Made by a program: the position numbers and the translations under genes. A stretch of DNA of 64,000 bases from Telmatactis stephensoni (taxonomy: Eukaryota > Cnidaria > Anthozoa > Actiniaria > Isophelliidae): contig JALIZF010001818.1 in assembly GCA_029948255.1 (NCBI GenBank), forward strand, positions 62,001 to 126,000, given 5' to 3'. Position 1 is the first letter of the stretch; every line of letters begins with the position of its first letter. Below the pieces are notes generated by a model that did no database searches, was not told the origin of the DNA, and was given only the letters and a program-made list of their open reading frames with translations. Below, one piece after another: positions 62,131 to 64,000 of the stretch.

Positions 62131-63279
62131 TATACCATGTTACCAGCCTCTACCCCAAAATGCCTTCTGCACTTTTTGCAGTCGACTTTTTCAGTTTTGC
62201 CCCTTGTCTACGTGATGTTGGGAGAAAAGTAGAGAGCGTATTCGAGTATTCTCTCGAGTGTTCTCCAAACATCAAGTGTTTTGGTCAGGCTGTCACACAA
62301 AAAAAGTTTTTTACTTCCTCTATAAAATAACAAGCGCTCAAATTTACGAAAAATTCGAAAATAGTGACATGAGCATGTTTGATACTATCTTCAAATCCTC
62401 ATTAATTATTCACGAGGTAGCCAACCACTGAAAACGTTACCAGTAATTCGATCCTTGGCCAAACGCAAGGAACTCTGGGATCGCCTGGGGGCAAACATTG
62501 ATTGCTGATAGTAAGAATGTATGGCCGCGTAGGAAATCTTTGATAATAACCAGTCCCAACGAAAAGAAGTATCAAGCTTTTTTGTTCACAGACTAACAGC
62601 TAAGAGTCGAGCGAATGTTACCGTGTCGATAGTGTGAGTTTTGGTTGGATAGTTTTTACGTAAATCGAGCTTATTCTGCTCAATGCGATTTCAATATATA
62701 TTAAGCTTATATGTATTGATCCTTTCTTCCATAGTTTGGTTAACAAATCGATATTTAATATGAATGAATCAAATGTTAGAATTACATTAGTTTTTAAATT
62801 GTTAGATTGAGATTGAATTGTGATTTGTATTTTAATAGTAGATTCTGTACGTTGTCAGTTCTCAAATGCATGCAGCACGGCACATAAACTAAGCCGTACT
62901 TCGATTGAATATTCCAGTCGTTTGGTGCCAGTGCAGTTCCCTTTCCTCTTCTGTTGCCTTTGGATCAATGTTTCCTTAAACAGCCAATAGTAAATTCTAA
63001 ATTGCATTATGCATCCTTTTTGTATGCTTCGAAGTCTATTTGGTAGACAAAGTTGTTGTGTGACTAAGCTGGGTCAAACACTTTCCTTTGCATCCTCAAG
63101 CAAATAAAATACTCACGTTTACACACAAGCATAAATTGATCCCTTAACTTGATAAAAATTACTTTATATCAAAGTAGATGCATGACTCAGACAAACATTA
63201 TGAATCTGTAATCGTACTGAATAGAACACGGAGAAAATTACGTTAAGAAAACGTTGCTTATGTAAAACACAGACCTCTA

Positions 63280-63560
63280 TGAGGCCATGTGGTTACTGGC
63301 CTCAAATCCAAATATAGAGATAAAGAAACGAAAATGCAAAACAACAACAACAACAACAACAAAAACAAAGAATGATGTCAACAACGATCCTGGACAAACT
63401 GACTGCTTTGGGAAACGCAATGCATTCCCCTTACGATGGTCGGTTGCTAGGGCTTTTCTTCTCGGAAGCCTCAAATCTGAAAGTTTTAGGCCTTAGACAA
63501 AAGTAGAATGCATCAAATGTGACAAAACTTAGTGGGGAAGTAGGTTGATAAATTACCTGT
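63280..63560. other. Sequence with AAC microsatellite
   Basis: An (ACA)n run at 63340-63362; the rest is unassigned. Confidence 0.5.
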
Positions 63561-63565
63561 TAACG

Positions 63566-63935
63566 TTGGTGCCTACTAATGGAAAGGTATTTTTTTGGCC
63601 AAAAACCACATGGGTATCAAAGAACCCATCATAGGGAGCTAGAATCCAAGGAAAGAATTAGGGGTCACCGTGCATATTAATGAGTTACACGCCATCAGAT
63701 CGTTTCTGGTAGAAATGATAGTCAAAACAGGCGTTGTAACTCAGGTTCTATTTATCAACTGTGAATCTCATTCAAACACAGGAGAGGCTAAATGGTTTTC
63801 CTTTAATTCTGTAAGTTTATTTTTTCAAAAAGTCGTAAAAAGGCCTTGCTTTTACGATTGCTTTACCAACAAAAATTCAGTGTTTTTGCATGCGCAGAAA
63901 GCAGTGCGCGAGGACAATAGTAGGTACCATCCTTA
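63566..63935. mobile_element. Compact piggyBac-like MITE, relative of 43215-45874
   Basis: The left end GTTAACGTTGGTGCCTAC and right end GTAGGTACCATCCTTAA are imperfect inverted repeats beside TTAA. The interior (GTTTCTGGTAGAAATGATAG, CAGGAGAGGCTAAATGGTTT) matches 43230-43440 in reverse complement. Confidence 0.65.
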
Positions 63936-64000
63936 ATTGATGGCGAATACATCTCATGAGACCGCTATTGTGACGTCATTAATGATGTCCAAATTTGGCA

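Larger units (their letters stand above)
55447..63270. repeat. Right copy of the segmental duplication (left copy 1741-6440 and 9918-10010)
   Basis: Collinear direct similarity: the MITE at 55.5 kb, exon 2, the Penelope 3' end, the exon 1 block, the SINE at 61.2 kb, the hAT empty site at 61.69 kb, the hairpin at 62.2 kb and the end block at 63.2 kb all have partners at the left. Each copy has private insertions. Confidence 0.85.

Overview
This is nuclear DNA of an animal, most probably a cnidarian and likely an anthozoan. It is AT-rich, has spliceosomal introns and is packed with DNA transposons, foldback elements, LINEs, a Penelope-like element, tRNA-derived SINEs and satellites. The cnidarian call rests on the main host gene, a secreted CapA/PgsAA-type poly-gamma-glutamate synthase. 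That family is known in Cnidaria as a bacterial gene acquisition used in stinging cells.

The backbone of the window is that gene, on the minus strand. I could join seven coding exons with matching phases: 58378-58303, 57020-56786, 48562-48412, 47085-46903, 18973-18752, 14657-14542 and 11996-11825. Together they give 1155 nt, or 384 residues: a signal peptide, then a full PGA_cap (CapA) metallophosphatase-like domain. The introns are about 1.3, 8.2, 1.3, 27.9, 4.1 and 2.5 kb, and nearly everything else in the window lies inside them.

The left edge (about 1.7-6.4 kb and 9.9-10.0 kb) is a diverged direct copy of the right edge (about 55.4-63.3 kb). It carries a second exon 2 (2265-2499) and a second exon 1. 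That exon 1 has lost 52 bp, covering most of the signal peptide and the splice donor. This implies a tandem array of synthase genes with a unit of about 54.5 kb, with the left copy damaged at its 5' end.

Mobile elements, left to right: a Crypton-type tyrosine recombinase fragment (0.4-1.2 kb); a Penelope-like element with a GIY-YIG domain (2.7-3.5 kb); a hAT-type element carrying a helicase fragment (5.0-5.6 kb); a LINE split by a foldback element (6.6-9.3 kb); a 0.5 kb foldback and a hAT element inside a SINE (12.3-13.4 kb); a TA-flanked Tc1/mariner-type element carrying a second gene for a SAM plus CCHC-knuckle protein (15.2-18.5 kb); a 172-bp satellite (20.1-21.5 kb); a triplicated 0.6-1.2 kb block (23.5-26.4 kb); G/C-tract hAT-like MITEs; a small spliced locus (32.06-33.05 kb); a 90-bp satellite (33.2-33.9 kb); and a LINE whose 3' UTR appears split by a CACTA-like element and by a transposase gene convergent with a chromo-barrel gene (34.3-42.8 kb). 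They are followed by nested TTAA-flanked and foldback elements (43.2-45.9 kb), a 20-bp repeat array (47.5-48.3 kb), a 1-kb foldback (49-50 kb) and further TTAA-flanked elements.

Apart from the synthase and possibly the 32-33 kb locus, I see no intact host gene. I could not run searches. Family names rest on motifs, terminal repeats and target-site duplications visible in the sequence.
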